Part shown: positions 25,944 to 35,352 of the stretch, piece after piece | How positions within the stretch are numbered: position 1 is the stretch's first letter | Layout of the letters: the number at the start of each line of letters is the position of its first letter | Source: CAVZCK01 sp963798805 | GTDB taxonomy: Bacteria; Pseudomonadota; Alphaproteobacteria; Rhizobiales; Rhodomicrobiaceae | Length of the DNA stretch: 64,000 bases | Reading direction: 5' to 3' | Assembly: GCA_963798805.1 (NCBI GenBank) | Contig: CAWCVC010000010.1 | Span: 930,001 to 994,000, forward strand | Translations under genes and position numbers: made by a program | Notes under the pieces: model-generated | Databases searched by the model: none | Seen by the model: only the letters and a program-made list of their open reading frames with translations | Told to the model about the DNA's origin: nothing

Positions 25944-26770
25944 AAATCGACCTCATCTACGCGACGTGGCCGAACCGCGCCTATGGCTACGGCTGGTATA
26001 AGATGCCGGCGGCGCTGCGCGAGGCGGGGCTGAGGCAGCAGCTCACGGACGACGGCCACGAGGTCGAGGAGCATGTGATCGCAGCCGAAGGCAAGAATGC
26101 CGGCGAGCTGAAAGCCGGTTTCGAGCTTGCCGGCAAGATCGCCTCGATCGTGAAGGCGAGCTGCGAAGCGGACCGCCTGCCGATCATCGTCTGCGGAAGC
26201 TGTTCGGTCGCGGCGCTCGGCGCCGTCGCAGGGCTCGGGGGCGAGTATACCGGCGTGCTCTGGATGGACGCGCATGGCGATCTCAACACGCCGGAGACGA
26301 CGATCAGCGGTCTCTTTGAAGGAATGGCGGCGGCGATCGTCATCGGCATTGCCTGGCAGGCCATGGCTTTCGATAATGCCAAGCTGGTCCCGATCAGCCA
26401 GCGCTTTCTCTGCCTTTATGGCGCCCGCGATCTCGATGCGGCGGAGCAGGGGTTCATCGAGGAAGAGGCTATTGCACTCGCCGATAATGGCGATGAGGCC
26501 ATTTCCGCGCTCGATGGCTGCGAGCGGCTCTACATCCATCTCGACATGGATGTGCACAATGCGGCAAAGCTCGCCGTGCGCCGCGTCGCCGTGAATGGCG
26601 GGCCGTCGCCCGAAACGGTCCGGCGCGATCTGCAGGCGGTCGCAGCCGAGCTCCCCGTCGCGGCAATGGCGGTAACCGGCCTCGAGCCGGGCACCGGCTC
26701 GAAGAGCAAGGCCATCGCCTGCGCGATTGAGCACATCAAAACCGTCTGCGCCGCCCGAAAGGCCACGTGA
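25940..26770 (+). CDS. Arginase-fold protein between hisA and hisF
   Basis: A 276-residue ureohydrolase-family protein. The manganese motifs are partly altered: WMDAHGDLNTPETT keeps D110, H112 and D114, HLDMDVHN keeps D202 and D204, but the usual GGDHS loop reads CGSCS (residues 85-89), placing C88 at the normal histidine ligand. A glutamate in TGLEPGTGSKS fits the substrate glutamate. Relatives hydrolyse arginine, agmatine or formiminoglutamate. It is translationally coupled to hisA (ATGA) and directly abuts hisF, so it belongs to the his operon. Its reaction cannot be told; a role in histidine metabolism is only suggested by position. Confidence 0.75.
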   Translation: MKIDLIYATWPNRAYGYGWYKMPAALREAGLRQQLTDDGHEVEEHVIAAEGKNAGELKAGFELAGKIASIVKASCEADRLPIIVCGSCSVAALGAVAGLGGEYTGVLWMDAHGDLNTPETTISGLFEGMAAAIVIGIAWQAMAFDNAKLVPISQRFLCLYGARDLDAAEQGFIEEEAIALADNGDEAISALDGCERLYIHLDMDVHNAAKLAVRRVAVNGGPSPETVRRDLQAVAAELPVAAMAVTGLEPGTGSKSKAIACAIEHIKTVCAARKAT

Positions 26771-27544
26771 ATGCTCAAAACCCGCATCATTCCCTGCTTG
26801 GACGTCAAGGACGGCCGTGTAGTCAAGGGCGTCAATTTCGGCGATCTGCGCGACGCCGGCGATCCCGTCGAGGCGGCCGCGGCCTACGACGCGGCCGGCG
26901 CGGACGAGCTCTGCTTTCTCGACATCACGGCGAGCCACGAGGACCGCGCTACGATCTTCGACGTGGTTCAGCGCACCGCTGAGCGCTGCTTCATGCCGCT
27001 GACGGTGGGCGGCGGCGTGCGCGAGACCGAGGATATCCGCAAGCTGCTCCGGGCCGGCGCCGATAAGGTTTCGATCAACACCGCCGCGGTGAAGGACCGC
27101 TCATTCGTTGCCCGCGCGGCGGAGAAATTCGGCGTGCAATGCATCGTCGTCGCCATCGACGCGAAGAGCGTTTCGCAAGAAGGCGAGCCACTGCGCTGGG
27201 AGATCTTCACCCATGGCGGGCGCAATCCGACCGGCATCGATGCGGCCGACTATGCGCGTGAGGTGGTCGATCTCGGCGCCGGCGAGATCCTGCTCACCTC
27301 GATGGACCGCGACGGCACCCGTGCCGGCTTCGACATCCCGCTGACGCGCGCCATCGCAGATGCGGTGACGGTGCCGGTTATCGCCTCGGGCGGCGTCGGT
27401 ACGCTCGACCATCTCGTCGAGGGCGTGAAGGACGGCCATGCCAGCGCCGTGCTCGCCGCCTCGATCTTCCATTTCGGCGACCACACCATCCGCGAGGCGA
27501 AGGAGCACATGGCCGCCGCCGGCATTCCCGTCCGAGCGGACTAA
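26771..27544 (+). CDS. hisF: Imidazole glycerol phosphate synthase, cyclase subunit
   Basis: A 257-residue TIM barrel that works with HisH. MLKTRIIPCLDVKDGRVVKG holds the first catalytic aspartate (D11-type), TVGGGVRETEDIRKLLRAGADKVSIN the phosphate loop, and LTSMDRDGTRAGFD the second aspartate. Full length. The ATG directly follows the TGA of the arginase-fold gene. No hisE or hisI follows; tyrS is convergent. Confidence 0.97.
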   Translation: MLKTRIIPCLDVKDGRVVKGVNFGDLRDAGDPVEAAAAYDAAGADELCFLDITASHEDRATIFDVVQRTAERCFMPLTVGGGVRETEDIRKLLRAGADKVSINTAAVKDRSFVARAAEKFGVQCIVVAIDAKSVSQEGEPLRWEIFTHGGRNPTGIDAADYAREVVDLGAGEILLTSMDRDGTRAGFDIPLTRAIADAVTVPVIASGGVGTLDHLVEGVKDGHASAVLAASIFHFGDHTIREAKEHMAAAGIPVRAD

Positions 27545-27579
27545 AGGGGATAGCCTGAACGGAAGGAGGGCCCGCGGCT

Positions 27580-28833
27580 TCAGACCGGCCTGATCAGTGC
27601 GTGGCGCTTCTTGCCAACCGACAGCTTGATGACCCCGTCCGCGTTCAGATGTCCCAGCGTCAGCTCGCCGCGGTCATCACTGATCGGCTTGTCGTTGACT
27701 CGCGCGCCTCCGCCCTTGATCTGACGTCTCGCCTCGCCGTTCGACCCGGCAAGTCCCGCCTTGACCAGCGCGGTCAGCACGCCGAGCCCGGCTTCCAATT
27801 CGGCCTCGGGAACCTCGACCGTCGGCAGCCCCTCGGCGGCCTGCCCCTCAACGAAGGTGCGCCGCGCGGTCTCGGCCGCCTGCTCCGCCGCCTCGCGGCC
27901 ATGAGCCAGCGCCGTCGCCTCCGTCGCCAGCACGATCTTGGCATCGTTGATCTCGGCGCCGTGAAGCGCCTCGAGCCCCGCGATCTCCTCTAGCGGCAGC
28001 TCGGTGAACAGCCTCAAAAAGCGGCCGACATCGCTGTCCTCGGTGTTCCGCCAGAACTGCCAGTAATCGTAAGGGCTGAGCGCGTCGGCATTGAGCCAGA
28101 CCGCCCCCTGCGCTGTCTTGCCCATTTTCGCGCCCGACGTTGTCGTCAGCAGCGGCGTCGTCAAGCCGAACAGCTCGGCATTCTCGACACGGCGGCCCAG
28201 CTCGACACCGTTGACAATATTGCCCCACTGATCGGAGCCGCCCATCTGCAGCCGGCAGCCATAGCGCCGGTAAAGCTCCACGAAATCATAGGACTGCAGC
28301 AGCATGTAGTTGAATTCGAGGAAGGTAAGCGGCTGCTCACGCTCAAGCCGGAGCTTGACGCTGTCGAAAGTCAGCATCCGATTGATGGTGAAATGCACGC
28401 CGTAGTCGCGCAGGAAATCAATATAGCGCAGCGGGCTCAGCCATTCGTCATTGTCGACCATCAATGCGCCTTGCGGACCGCTCTCGAAACTCAGAAAACG
28501 ATCGAAGATCGTACGGATACCTGCCTTGTTGGCCTCGATCTGCTCCTGCGTAAGCAGCTTGCGGCTTTCATCCTTGCCGGACGGATCACCGACCTTGGTG
28601 GTGCCGCCACCCATCAGCACGACCGGCTTGTGCCCGGTCCTCTGCAGATGGCGCAGCATCATGATCTGAATGAGCGAGCCGGCATGCAGGCTGGGCGCGG
28701 TGCAGTCAAAGCCGATATAGGCCGTAATGACTTCGCGGCTAGCCAGCTTGTCGAGCCCTTCAAGATCGGTGCATTGATGAATATAGCCGCGATCTTGCAG
28801 AGTGTTGATGAAATCGGATTTCGGGGTCGTCAT
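27580..28833 (-). CDS. tyrS: Tyrosyl-tRNA synthetase
   Basis: A 417-residue class I synthetase. The HIGH-type motif is present as CTAPSLHAGSLIQIMMLRHLQ, the tyrosine site as QSYDFVELYRRYGCRLQMGGSDQWGNIVNG, and the KMSKS-type loop as SGAKMGKTAQ. The C-terminal S4-like RNA-binding domain follows (LAGSNGEARRQIKGGGARVNDK). ATG 28833 is preferred to a TTG 30 bases upstream. Divergent from anmK. Confidence 0.96.
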   Translation of the reverse strand: MTTPKSDFINTLQDRGYIHQCTDLEGLDKLASREVITAYIGFDCTAPSLHAGSLIQIMMLRHLQRTGHKPVVLMGGGTTKVGDPSGKDESRKLLTQEQIEANKAGIRTIFDRFLSFESGPQGALMVDNDEWLSPLRYIDFLRDYGVHFTINRMLTFDSVKLRLEREQPLTFLEFNYMLLQSYDFVELYRRYGCRLQMGGSDQWGNIVNGVELGRRVENAELFGLTTPLLTTTSGAKMGKTAQGAVWLNADALSPYDYWQFWRNTEDSDVGRFLRLFTELPLEEIAGLEALHGAEINDAKIVLATEATALAHGREAAEQAAETARRTFVEGQAAEGLPTVEVPEAELEAGLGVLTALVKAGLAGSNGEARRQIKGGGARVNDKPISDDRGELTLGHLNADGVIKLSVGKKRHALIRPV

Positions 28834-29019
28834 AGTGTTGGCTTTCGGCTGGCCTATCTGCAAGCTGCGGGGCAGTATGGCTACGCCAAACGACCGCTCG
28901 CCGGCAGAAGCAATAAATCGGGCTTTGCCTCACCGCCGCGCGGACAACTCAAGAGATGGCCTTTGTTTGCCGGTTCTATAGCAGTTTCACGACGCAGTTG
29001 CACGATTTAGCGAGCGCCA

Positions 29020-30153
29020 ATGAAAGCAATCGGACTGATGAGCGGCACGTCGATGGACGGGGTCGACGTCGCGCTGATTGAAACGGATGGCGAGCAGATC
29101 TTCTCCTTCGGGCCGGCTGGCGGGCGGGGCTATAGCGAGGAGGAACGGGCTCTGCTGCGCGAAGCGGTCGAAGAAGCGGCTGGTCTTGCCGATCGCTCCG
29201 AGCGGCCGCACATTCTCGACGAGGCAGAACGCCTCATTACCGAGATCCACGCCGAGACGGTTAACGCCTTTTTCGATGAAAACTCGCTTGCCCCCCAGGA
29301 AATCGATGTGGTCGGTTTTCACGGTCAGACGGTCCTGCATCGTCCCGAGGCTGGGCTTACCATCCAGCTCGGCGACGGGCATTTCCTCGCCGACCTGATC
29401 GGCGTCGATGTGATCTACGATTTCCGCGCCAACGACATGGCGGCGGGTGGCCAGGGCGCCCCGCTTGCTCCCGTTTATCATCGCGCGCTTGCGGATGCCT
29501 GGGAGCTGCCGCATCCGGCTGCCGTTATCAATCTCGGCGGCGTCGCGAACGTGACCTTCATCGGCGAAGATGGCGGCCTGCTCGCCTTCGACACCGGCCC
29601 CGCCAATGCAATGATCGACGACTGGGTCTTCACCCATGCTGGGCTGCCCATGGATGAGGACGGCCGCTTTGCCGCAGCCGGAGATACGGACGGGCGGCGG
29701 CTGGAGGCGCTGCTCGATGATCCTTACTTCCTGCGGAAGCCGCCGAAATCACTCGACCGCAACGCATTTTCGCTTGCCGTCGTCGAGGGGTTGTCCCTCG
29801 AAGACGGTGCGGCGACGCTCACCGCCTTTACGGCCGCGTCGCTGATCTGCGGCCTCGCACATCTGCCGCAAGCACCGCGCATCTTCGTACTCAGCGGCGG
29901 CGGCGCACGCAACGCGACGCTGGTCGCAACGCTGCGAAGGCTGCTGCCCGGCGAGGTCACGGTTGCGGATGATCTCGGCTGGAATGCCGATGCGATCGAG
30001 GCCCAGGCCTTCGCCTTCATGGCCGTGCGGTCCCTGAAAGGTCTGCCGATTTCCTTTCCTGGAACCACCGGCGCGCCCGAGCCCATGACAGGTGGGGTTT
30101 TCGCCCAGCCGGAGGACCTGCAACCCGCGGACCGGTTCGACGATTTCGGCTGA
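29020..30153 (+). CDS. anmK: Anhydro-N-acetylmuramic acid kinase
   Basis: A 377-residue sugar kinase of the actin/hexokinase fold that converts 1,6-anhydro-MurNAc from cell-wall turnover to MurNAc-6-phosphate. GLMSGTSMDGVDVALIETDG is the start motif, GFHGQTVLHRPE and INLGGVANVTFI follow, and LSGGGARNATLV is a late ATP-site loop. Full length. Recycling fits with two lytic transglycosylase genes elsewhere in the window. Confidence 0.95.
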   Translation: MKAIGLMSGTSMDGVDVALIETDGEQIFSFGPAGGRGYSEEERALLREAVEEAAGLADRSERPHILDEAERLITEIHAETVNAFFDENSLAPQEIDVVGFHGQTVLHRPEAGLTIQLGDGHFLADLIGVDVIYDFRANDMAAGGQGAPLAPVYHRALADAWELPHPAAVINLGGVANVTFIGEDGGLLAFDTGPANAMIDDWVFTHAGLPMDEDGRFAAAGDTDGRRLEALLDDPYFLRKPPKSLDRNAFSLAVVEGLSLEDGAATLTAFTAASLICGLAHLPQAPRIFVLSGGGARNATLVATLRRLLPGEVTVADDLGWNADAIEAQAFAFMAVRSLKGLPISFPGTTGAPEPMTGGVFAQPEDLQPADRFDDFG

Positions 30154-30233
30154 GCGTGCGGCTTGCGTGCGCGGAACATGACCCAACTGCTGCGCGTTCC
30201 GGTCGTCATCGGATTCTCAGCCAGGAGATCGCA

Positions 30234-30494
30234 ATGGCGCGGAAGCCTGCCGTCAAGGGGAGGAAGAAAAAAGACGAAACGTCAGCACACGCCCACAGCG
30301 ACTATGCCGATAACGGTAACACGCCCGATGCCGCTCCGCGCGAGACTGGCGATTATTGCGACCCAGTCAAGAGTGTGACGGGACGGGGCAATGCCAGCAA
30401 AGGCCCTTACAAGAAGCAGGGCGGCGCCGGGCATGGCAACAATTATGGCGCGCGTGAGGAGCGCGCCAAGCCGAACGACAAGCCCGAAGACTGA
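30234..30494 (+). CDS. Small hydrophilic protein of unknown function
   Basis: An 86-residue protein starting at ATG 30234 with AGGAG at the right distance. It is rich in Lys, Gly, Asp and Asn, starts ARKPAVKGRKKKDE and is probably disordered; VTGRGNASKGPYKKQGG and GHGNNYGAREE give a seed-protein-like look. No domain recognised. It follows anmK by 80 bases and may be read from it. Confidence 0.55.
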   Translation: MARKPAVKGRKKKDETSAHAHSDYADNGNTPDAAPRETGDYCDPVKSVTGRGNASKGPYKKQGGAGHGNNYGAREERAKPNDKPED

Positions 30495-30546
30495 GTAAGC
30501 GCCTGAGGGTGGGTTGAAGCTGCTTGAGTCCCGCCTCGCCCAGGGC

Positions 30547-31137
30547 TCAAGCGCCGGCTTCTTCCTCTGTTTCCGCTTCCGGCTGGGTCCCGCCCTCTTC
30601 GAACAGCTCCTCAGCGGCGGCCAACGCAGCTTCCTCCTCCTCGTCGCGCATCACAGTGACGTCTTCGCCGCGCGCCTGACGCTCGGCTTCCTCAAGCGTG
30701 CGGGCGACATTGACGGTCACCGACACGCTCACCTCGGGGTGCAAGCCGACGCGCACCTCGTGCTGGCCCAGCGTCTTGATCGGGCGGTCGAGCAGGATCT
30801 GCGAGCGCGCGACGGTGAAACCGCCTTCGGTGACGAGATCGGCGATATCGCGGGTCGAGACCGAGCCGTAAAGCTGGCCGGAGTCGCTCGCTTGGCGCAA
30901 GGCGATAAAGCTCTTACCCTTCAGCTTCTCGGCGACCCCACCGGCCTCCTTCTTCAATTCCAAATTCCGGGCTTCCAGCTGGGCGCGCTGCTCATCGAAA
31001 TAGCTGAGATTGGCTTTGGTCGCCCTCAGAGCCTTTCCCTTAGGCAACAGAAAGTTGCGCGCATAGCCGTCCTTGACCTTGACAACATCGCCCATCTGGC
31101 CCAGCCGTCCGATACGTTCCAGTAGAATGACCTGCAT
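30547..31137 (-). CDS. rplI: Ribosomal protein bL9
   Basis: A 196-residue large-subunit protein. The N-terminal domain MQVILLERIGRLGQMGDV with VKDGYARNFLLPKGKA is fully conserved, followed by the long connecting helix and the C-terminal domain (LYGSVSTRDIADLV). The last 35 residues are an acidic extension (EEEEAALAAAEELFEEGG) that is common in alphaproteobacteria. Last gene of the S6-S18-DUF2232-L9 operon, 13 bases after the DUF2232 gene. Confidence 0.97.
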   Translation of the reverse strand: MQVILLERIGRLGQMGDVVKVKDGYARNFLLPKGKALRATKANLSYFDEQRAQLEARNLELKKEAGGVAEKLKGKSFIALRQASDSGQLYGSVSTRDIADLVTEGGFTVARSQILLDRPIKTLGQHEVRVGLHPEVSVSVTVNVARTLEEAERQARGEDVTVMRDEEEEAALAAAEELFEEGGTQPEAETEEEAGA

Positions 31138-31150
31138 GTTTTCTTGCTCC

Positions 31151-32161
31151 TTAGCGATGAGGTCCAGCGCCGCTCGCCGGCGGCACGTGCCGCGAGATGC
31201 GCTGACGTAGCTGCAAAAATGGTTCGATGAGACCGAGCACAGTGATGATCGGTGCGATCCAGGGCGTCAGGAACAGGCCGACATAGAGCACGAAGAGAAC
31301 GAGCGGCTTGATCAGCGAGCGACCGAGCAGCACGTGGATAACTGCAAGCCCCATGATCAGGAAGGCGCCCCCGAATGCGCCGGCAAATGCCGTTCCGACA
31401 AGGCCGATCAGTCCGGAGGTCAGGCTGAGGCCGACGGCGGCGAAGAAGCCGGCGACGAGGAACGGCGGATATTCGATGCGACTGAAGCCCTCGACGGGCC
31501 GGTCGAGCAACCCCGAGATCGCCGCACTTTTCGCCGCGAGCCAGAGATTGCCGATCATGACGAGCAGCCAGAACACCCCTGCGAAGATCGGCAGGATGTA
31601 GCGCGTGAAGCGCTCGATGAATTGGTCGAGCTGGACCCGGCCGAATTCGGGGCCGAGCAACGCCTGAAGCTCCTTGAGGGCGGAGTCGTCGAACATCGAC
31701 CTGACGGCGTGACGATAGCTTTCACTGTCACCGCCGAGAAAGAGAAGGCCCAGCGAGACCAGCACGCCAGCCATGACTGCCGCCCAGGCGACGATCTCTC
31801 CGATCGGATACCATTCGATCGCGGCGGCTGGGGTGCGCGACGATGTTTCCTCCGGTCCCGCGACCGCAGATGCGCTCCGCCGCAGCAGGAAAAGATAGGA
31901 GAGGATCAGCCCCGGCAGACCGATGTAAAGCGCAAAAGCGAACGCGGTCGGCAGTGTCTGCAGAAGCGCGAGGAGCAGCGCGGCAGTCAGCGCAGACAGC
32001 AAGGCGGCGCGCGCCCCCCAGCCCATGCCGGCGAGCAGGACCGGCAGCGGCGTCAGGTAGAACAGCATGAGCGCCAGCGCTGAATTATTGGCAAGCGAAG
32101 CAAACAGGACCGCCGCAACGAGTCCCGAGCCAATGCCGATCAGATTTGGCGATGCCGTCAT
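31151..32161 (-). CDS. DUF2232 family membrane protein
   Basis: A 336-residue protein with about eight hydrophobic helices (for example NNSALALMLFYLTPLPVLLAGMGW and a run of small residues near 240-275). The position between rpsR and rplI is conserved in alphaproteobacteria, and the family is related to Bacillus YybS. Function unknown. Confidence 0.8.
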   Translation of the reverse strand: MTASPNLIGIGSGLVAAVLFASLANNSALALMLFYLTPLPVLLAGMGWGARAALLSALTAALLLALLQTLPTAFAFALYIGLPGLILSYLFLLRRSASAVAGPEETSSRTPAAAIEWYPIGEIVAWAAVMAGVLVSLGLLFLGGDSESYRHAVRSMFDDSALKELQALLGPEFGRVQLDQFIERFTRYILPIFAGVFWLLVMIGNLWLAAKSAAISGLLDRPVEGFSRIEYPPFLVAGFFAAVGLSLTSGLIGLVGTAFAGAFGGAFLIMGLAVIHVLLGRSLIKPLVLFVLYVGLFLTPWIAPIITVLGLIEPFLQLRQRISRHVPPASGAGPHR

Positions 32162-32289
32162 GTTTGCTGTCCCGCTCGGAAGCGGTTAGAGGCGAGCCGG
32201 CCGCGCCGCTGCCCCAACCCTGACGGGCGCGAGGAGCAACCAATCTCCCCCGCCCGAATAACTACGGTGCAAGACCGGACCGTTCCGGC

Positions 32290-32532
32290 CTATTTCACCA
32301 GATATGGGAGGAGCCCCAAAAAGCGGGCTCTCTTGATCGCCTGGGCAAGCTCGCGCTGTTTCTTGGCGGAAACGGCGGTGATCCTGCTGGGGACGATCTT
32401 GCCGCGCTCCGACGTGAAACGTTGCAGCAGCTTGACGTCCTTATAGTCGATCTTCGGGGCATTATCGCCGGAAAACGGGCAGGTCTTGCGGCGGCGCTGG
32501 AAAACCTTGCGGGGTGCTGCGGCTGCGCTCAT
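32290..32532 (-). CDS. rpsR: Ribosomal protein bS18
   Basis: An 80-residue small-subunit protein that binds 16S rRNA next to S6. RRRKTCPFSGDNAPKIDYKDVKLLQRF and GKIVPSRITAVSAKKQRELAQAIKRARFL, in pieces, are the family sequence. The cysteine of CPFS is retained. The start overlaps the rpsF stop by four bases, so translation is coupled. Confidence 0.97.
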   Translation of the reverse strand: MSAAAAPRKVFQRRRKTCPFSGDNAPKIDYKDVKLLQRFTSERGKIVPSRITAVSAKKQRELAQAIKRARFLGLLPYLVK

Positions 32533-32993
32533 GATTCGGCTCCTTCCCGGCTCTCTTCATGCCGGGGCGGACGATCCCGGCGATGTCCTCGGCGGTCGCC
32601 TCTGTCCCCCCTGTCGCCGCGATCGCGATCCCCCCGGTCACCACGATCTCCGCGTTCCCGGTCCCGGTCGTCCGCGCGCTTCATCATCTGCGACGGCTTG
32701 TCGTCCAGCTCCTTCATACGCAGAGTGATGAAGCGGATCACATCGGACGACAAACTCATCTGACGTTCCATCTCCGCAACGGCCTCATGCGGCGCGTCGA
32801 TGTTCATCAGCGAAAAATGCGCTTTTCGGTTCTTCTTGATCTTGTAGGCGAGGGATTTCAGCCCCCAATATTCGACCTTGCCGATCTTGCCGCCATTCTC
32901 TTCGATGACGGTCTGATAGGTTTTCTGCAAGCCATTGGCTTGCTGCGTCGTGATATCCTGACGCGCAAGAAACACATGTTCGTAAAGCGGCAT
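32529..32993 (-). CDS. rpsF: Ribosomal protein bS6
   Basis: A 154-residue protein starting MPLYEHVFLARQDITTQQ. The S6 fold covers residues 1-100 (VEYWGLKSLAYKIKKNRKA, FSLMNID). From about residue 112 the protein is a low-complexity tail of repeated RGD/GDR units rich in Arg, Gly and Asp; tails of this sort occur in alphaproteobacterial S6 but vary in length. ATG 32993 is used instead of 33020. A promoter is seen at 33190-33217. Confidence 0.96.
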   Translation of the reverse strand: MPLYEHVFLARQDITTQQANGLQKTYQTVIEENGGKIGKVEYWGLKSLAYKIKKNRKAHFSLMNIDAPHEAVAEMERQMSLSSDVIRFITLRMKELDDKPSQMMKRADDRDRERGDRGDRGDRDRGDRGDRGDRRGHRRDRPPRHEESREGAES

Positions 32994-33389
32994 GAATGCG
33001 CCTTTCCTTGTTTCGGTCAAATGCCTCGGCGCGAAGCCCCTTTTGAGCCCGTAATATCAGGAAAGGCCCAAGGAGGAAGACTCGAAAGAGCGGAAACACC
33101 GGGAGAGTGTGGTTTCACCCACGACCGGAGGGCGCGTCATGCGACCAGCCGGCTCCCGTTCAGCCTCCAACCGAAGCGGTGAGCTTTTGCTTATAAGCCA
33201 AATTCGGTACTTGGCAAGCGGAACCGGAATTCGCGCCGCCAAATGCCGCTCAGGCAAACTCGCGAAATTACCTCAGCAAAGATGAACGAAAGCTTGACAT
33301 TACGGATGCAATAGTTGTCTTTGGCGCGCAATGTCGCCGCGGGCGGCAGGGAGGATCCGCATACGCTCAAGGTTATTTCGTTCCCAAGA
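32994..33389. other. Divergent control region of the rpsF operon and the fabD cluster
   Basis: About 395 bases without a gene. It holds the rpsF promoter noted above and, rightward, a perfect TTGACA at 33294-33299 with no clear -10 partner, which could serve fabD. GGGAGG at 33350-33355 is too far from the fabD start to be its ribosome binding site. Confidence 0.4.
33190..33217 (-). promoter_or_regulatory. rpsF: Probable sigma-70 promoter of the rpsF operon
   Basis: Leftward, TTGCCA (33217-33212) and TATAAG (33195-33190) are 16 bases apart, giving a transcript with a leader of about 190 bases before rpsF. The leader could host autoregulation by S6-S18, as known in other bacteria, but I could not fold it. 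Confidence 0.5.
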
Positions 33390-34352
33390 ATGACCATCGC
33401 CTTCACATTCCCGGGACAAGGCAGCCAATTTCTGGGTATGGGCAAGGATTTGGCCGACGCCTACCCTGCTGCTCGCGAGGTCTTTGCCGAGATCGATGAC
33501 GCTCTCGGCGAGCCGTTGACGCCCATCATGTGGGACGGTCCTGCCGAACGCCTGACGCTGACCGAGAATGCCCAGCCGGCACTAATGGCGGTTTCGCTCG
33601 CGGTTATGCGCGTCTTGGAGCGTGAGAAGGGCTGGACGGTCAAGCTGGCGCGCTTCGTCGCTGGCCATTCGCTTGGGGAATATTCCGCACTCGCCGCCAC
33701 GGGGTCACTGAGCATTGCCGACGCTGCGCGCCTGTTGCGCATTCGCGGCAAGGCGATGCAGGAGGCCGTCCCGGTCGGGGAGGGTGCCATGGCCGCACTG
33801 CTCGGCGTCGGTCTCGACATTGCCGCGAAGATCGCCGCGGAAGCGGTGAGCGCAACCGGCCTTGTCTGCCAGATCGCCAATGACAATTCGCCGGGCCAGA
33901 TCGTGATCAGCGGCGCCAAGGCGGCCGTCGAGAAGGCGGGCGAGATCGGCAAGGACTATGGCGTGAGGCGAGCGATCCCGCTTCCGGTGAGCGCTCCGTT
34001 CCACTGCGCATTGATGCAGCCGGCCGCCGACCGCATGGCCGAGGCGCTCGCGAAGACAAAGCTCGAGACACCGGCAGTTCCGGTGATCGCCAATGTGACG
34101 GCCGAACCGGTAAGCGATCCGGACCTTATCCGCCAGCTGCTGGTCGAGCAGGTGACCGGCACAGTCAGGTGGCGCGAGAGCGTCGCCTATATGGCCGATC
34201 ACGGCGTCGAAACGCTATACGAAATCGGGGCGGGCAAAGTGCTGACCGGCATGGCGCGCCGGATCGACGAGCGGCTGACGGGGAAGGCCATCGGCGTGCC
34301 CGGGGATATCGACGCAGTGGGCGGTGATCCGTCCGCCAGCGCGGCGCACTGA
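33390..34352 (+). CDS. fabD: Malonyl-CoA:ACP transacylase
   Basis: A 320-residue enzyme that loads malonyl groups onto acyl carrier protein. TFPGQGSQFLGMGKDL is the start motif, the nucleophile serine is in VAGHSLGEYSALAA, and PVSAPFHCALM holds the catalytic histidine. ATG 33390 is used; a 25-codon upstream extension has no family similarity. First gene of the fatty-acid cluster. Confidence 0.96.
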   Translation: MTIAFTFPGQGSQFLGMGKDLADAYPAAREVFAEIDDALGEPLTPIMWDGPAERLTLTENAQPALMAVSLAVMRVLEREKGWTVKLARFVAGHSLGEYSALAATGSLSIADAARLLRIRGKAMQEAVPVGEGAMAALLGVGLDIAAKIAAEAVSATGLVCQIANDNSPGQIVISGAKAAVEKAGEIGKDYGVRRAIPLPVSAPFHCALMQPAADRMAEALAKTKLETPAVPVIANVTAEPVSDPDLIRQLLVEQVTGTVRWRESVAYMADHGVETLYEIGAGKVLTGMARRIDERLTGKAIGVPGDIDAVGGDPSASAAH

Positions 34353-34384
34353 CAGACATCCCTTTTTCAGCGGAGATCGGTCTC

Positions 34385-35119
34385 ATGTTCGAGCTTACCG
34401 GAAGAGGCGCGCTTGTGACGGGGGCAACCGGAGGTATCGGCGGCGCCATCGCCAGGGCGCTGAAAGCGCAAGGTGCCAAGGTTGCAATTTCGGGCACGCG
34501 CCAGGACCGGCTTCGGGAGCTTGCGGGCGAGATCGGCGATGTCACGGCGCTCCCTTGCAACTTGAAAGAGCGGGAAGCCGTCGCCAACTTGGCGGGTCAG
34601 GCCGAAAGCGCGCTCGGAACGCTTGACATTGTGGTCAACAATGCAGGCATTACCCGCGATAATCTCTTTATGCGCATGAAGGATGAAGAGTGGGATGAGG
34701 TCATCGCCGTCAACCTCACCGCAACTTTCGTGCTCTGCCGCGCCGCGGTCAGGAACATGCTGCGGCGACGCCATGGTCGGATCGTCAATATCGCCTCGAT
34801 CAGCGGCGTGATCGGCAATCCGGGCCAGGGAAATTACGCGGCCTCGAAAGCGGGGATGGTCGGCATGACGAAGTCTCTAGCGCGCGAGGTTGCCTCACGC
34901 GGCGTGACGGCGAATTGCATCGCGCCGGGCTTCATCGAGACGCCGATGACTGGCGCGCTGAACGAAAAACAGATCGAAACCTTTGCGGCGGCGATTCCGG
35001 CGGGCGTTTTCGGCAAGCCGGAGGATATCGCTGCAGCGGTCATCTATCTTGCGAGCGAAGAGGCCCGCTATGTCACAGGAGAAACCATTCATGTGAACGG
35101 CGGGATGGCGATGATGTAG
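34385..35119 (+). CDS. fabG: 3-oxoacyl-ACP reductase
   Basis: A 244-residue NADPH-dependent SDR of fatty acid elongation. TGATGGIGGAIA is the cofactor motif, NNAG follows, and the catalytic Ser and Tyr-x3-Lys are in NIASISGVIG and NYAASKAGM. HVNGGMAMM is the usual end. It lies 32 bases after fabD. Confidence 0.96.
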   Translation: MFELTGRGALVTGATGGIGGAIARALKAQGAKVAISGTRQDRLRELAGEIGDVTALPCNLKEREAVANLAGQAESALGTLDIVVNNAGITRDNLFMRMKDEEWDEVIAVNLTATFVLCRAAVRNMLRRRHGRIVNIASISGVIGNPGQGNYAASKAGMVGMTKSLAREVASRGVTANCIAPGFIETPMTGALNEKQIETFAAAIPAGVFGKPEDIAAAVIYLASEEARYVTGETIHVNGGMAMM

Positions 35120-35308
35120 GCATGATGAAATCCGGTGCGGAGAATGGCCAGCCACCGGAAACTATGCTACCAAGCGGGGACCTCGCGAGCAGCATGAGCG
35201 GCCTTGTCGCGGCTTTCTATTTGTGGTGCTAGCCGAATCCGTCTCTTTCGTATGCTGGAGATCCCGCCTAAGCGTTGGGTAGCAATTGTGAGTTTCGTGA
35301 ATCGGTAA

Positions 35309-35323
35309 TCCTCTAAAAGAGGA
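35309..35323 (+). other. Hairpin in the acpP leader
   Basis: A perfect six-base stem TCCTCT/AGAGGA with an AAA loop, followed by CCTTTTGGG, 30 bases before acpP. It could be a weak terminator for fabG or a leader structure that stabilises the abundant acpP message. Confidence 0.4.
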
Positions 35324-35352
35324 CCTTTTGGGAGCAATGGTGAGGCAATAGC

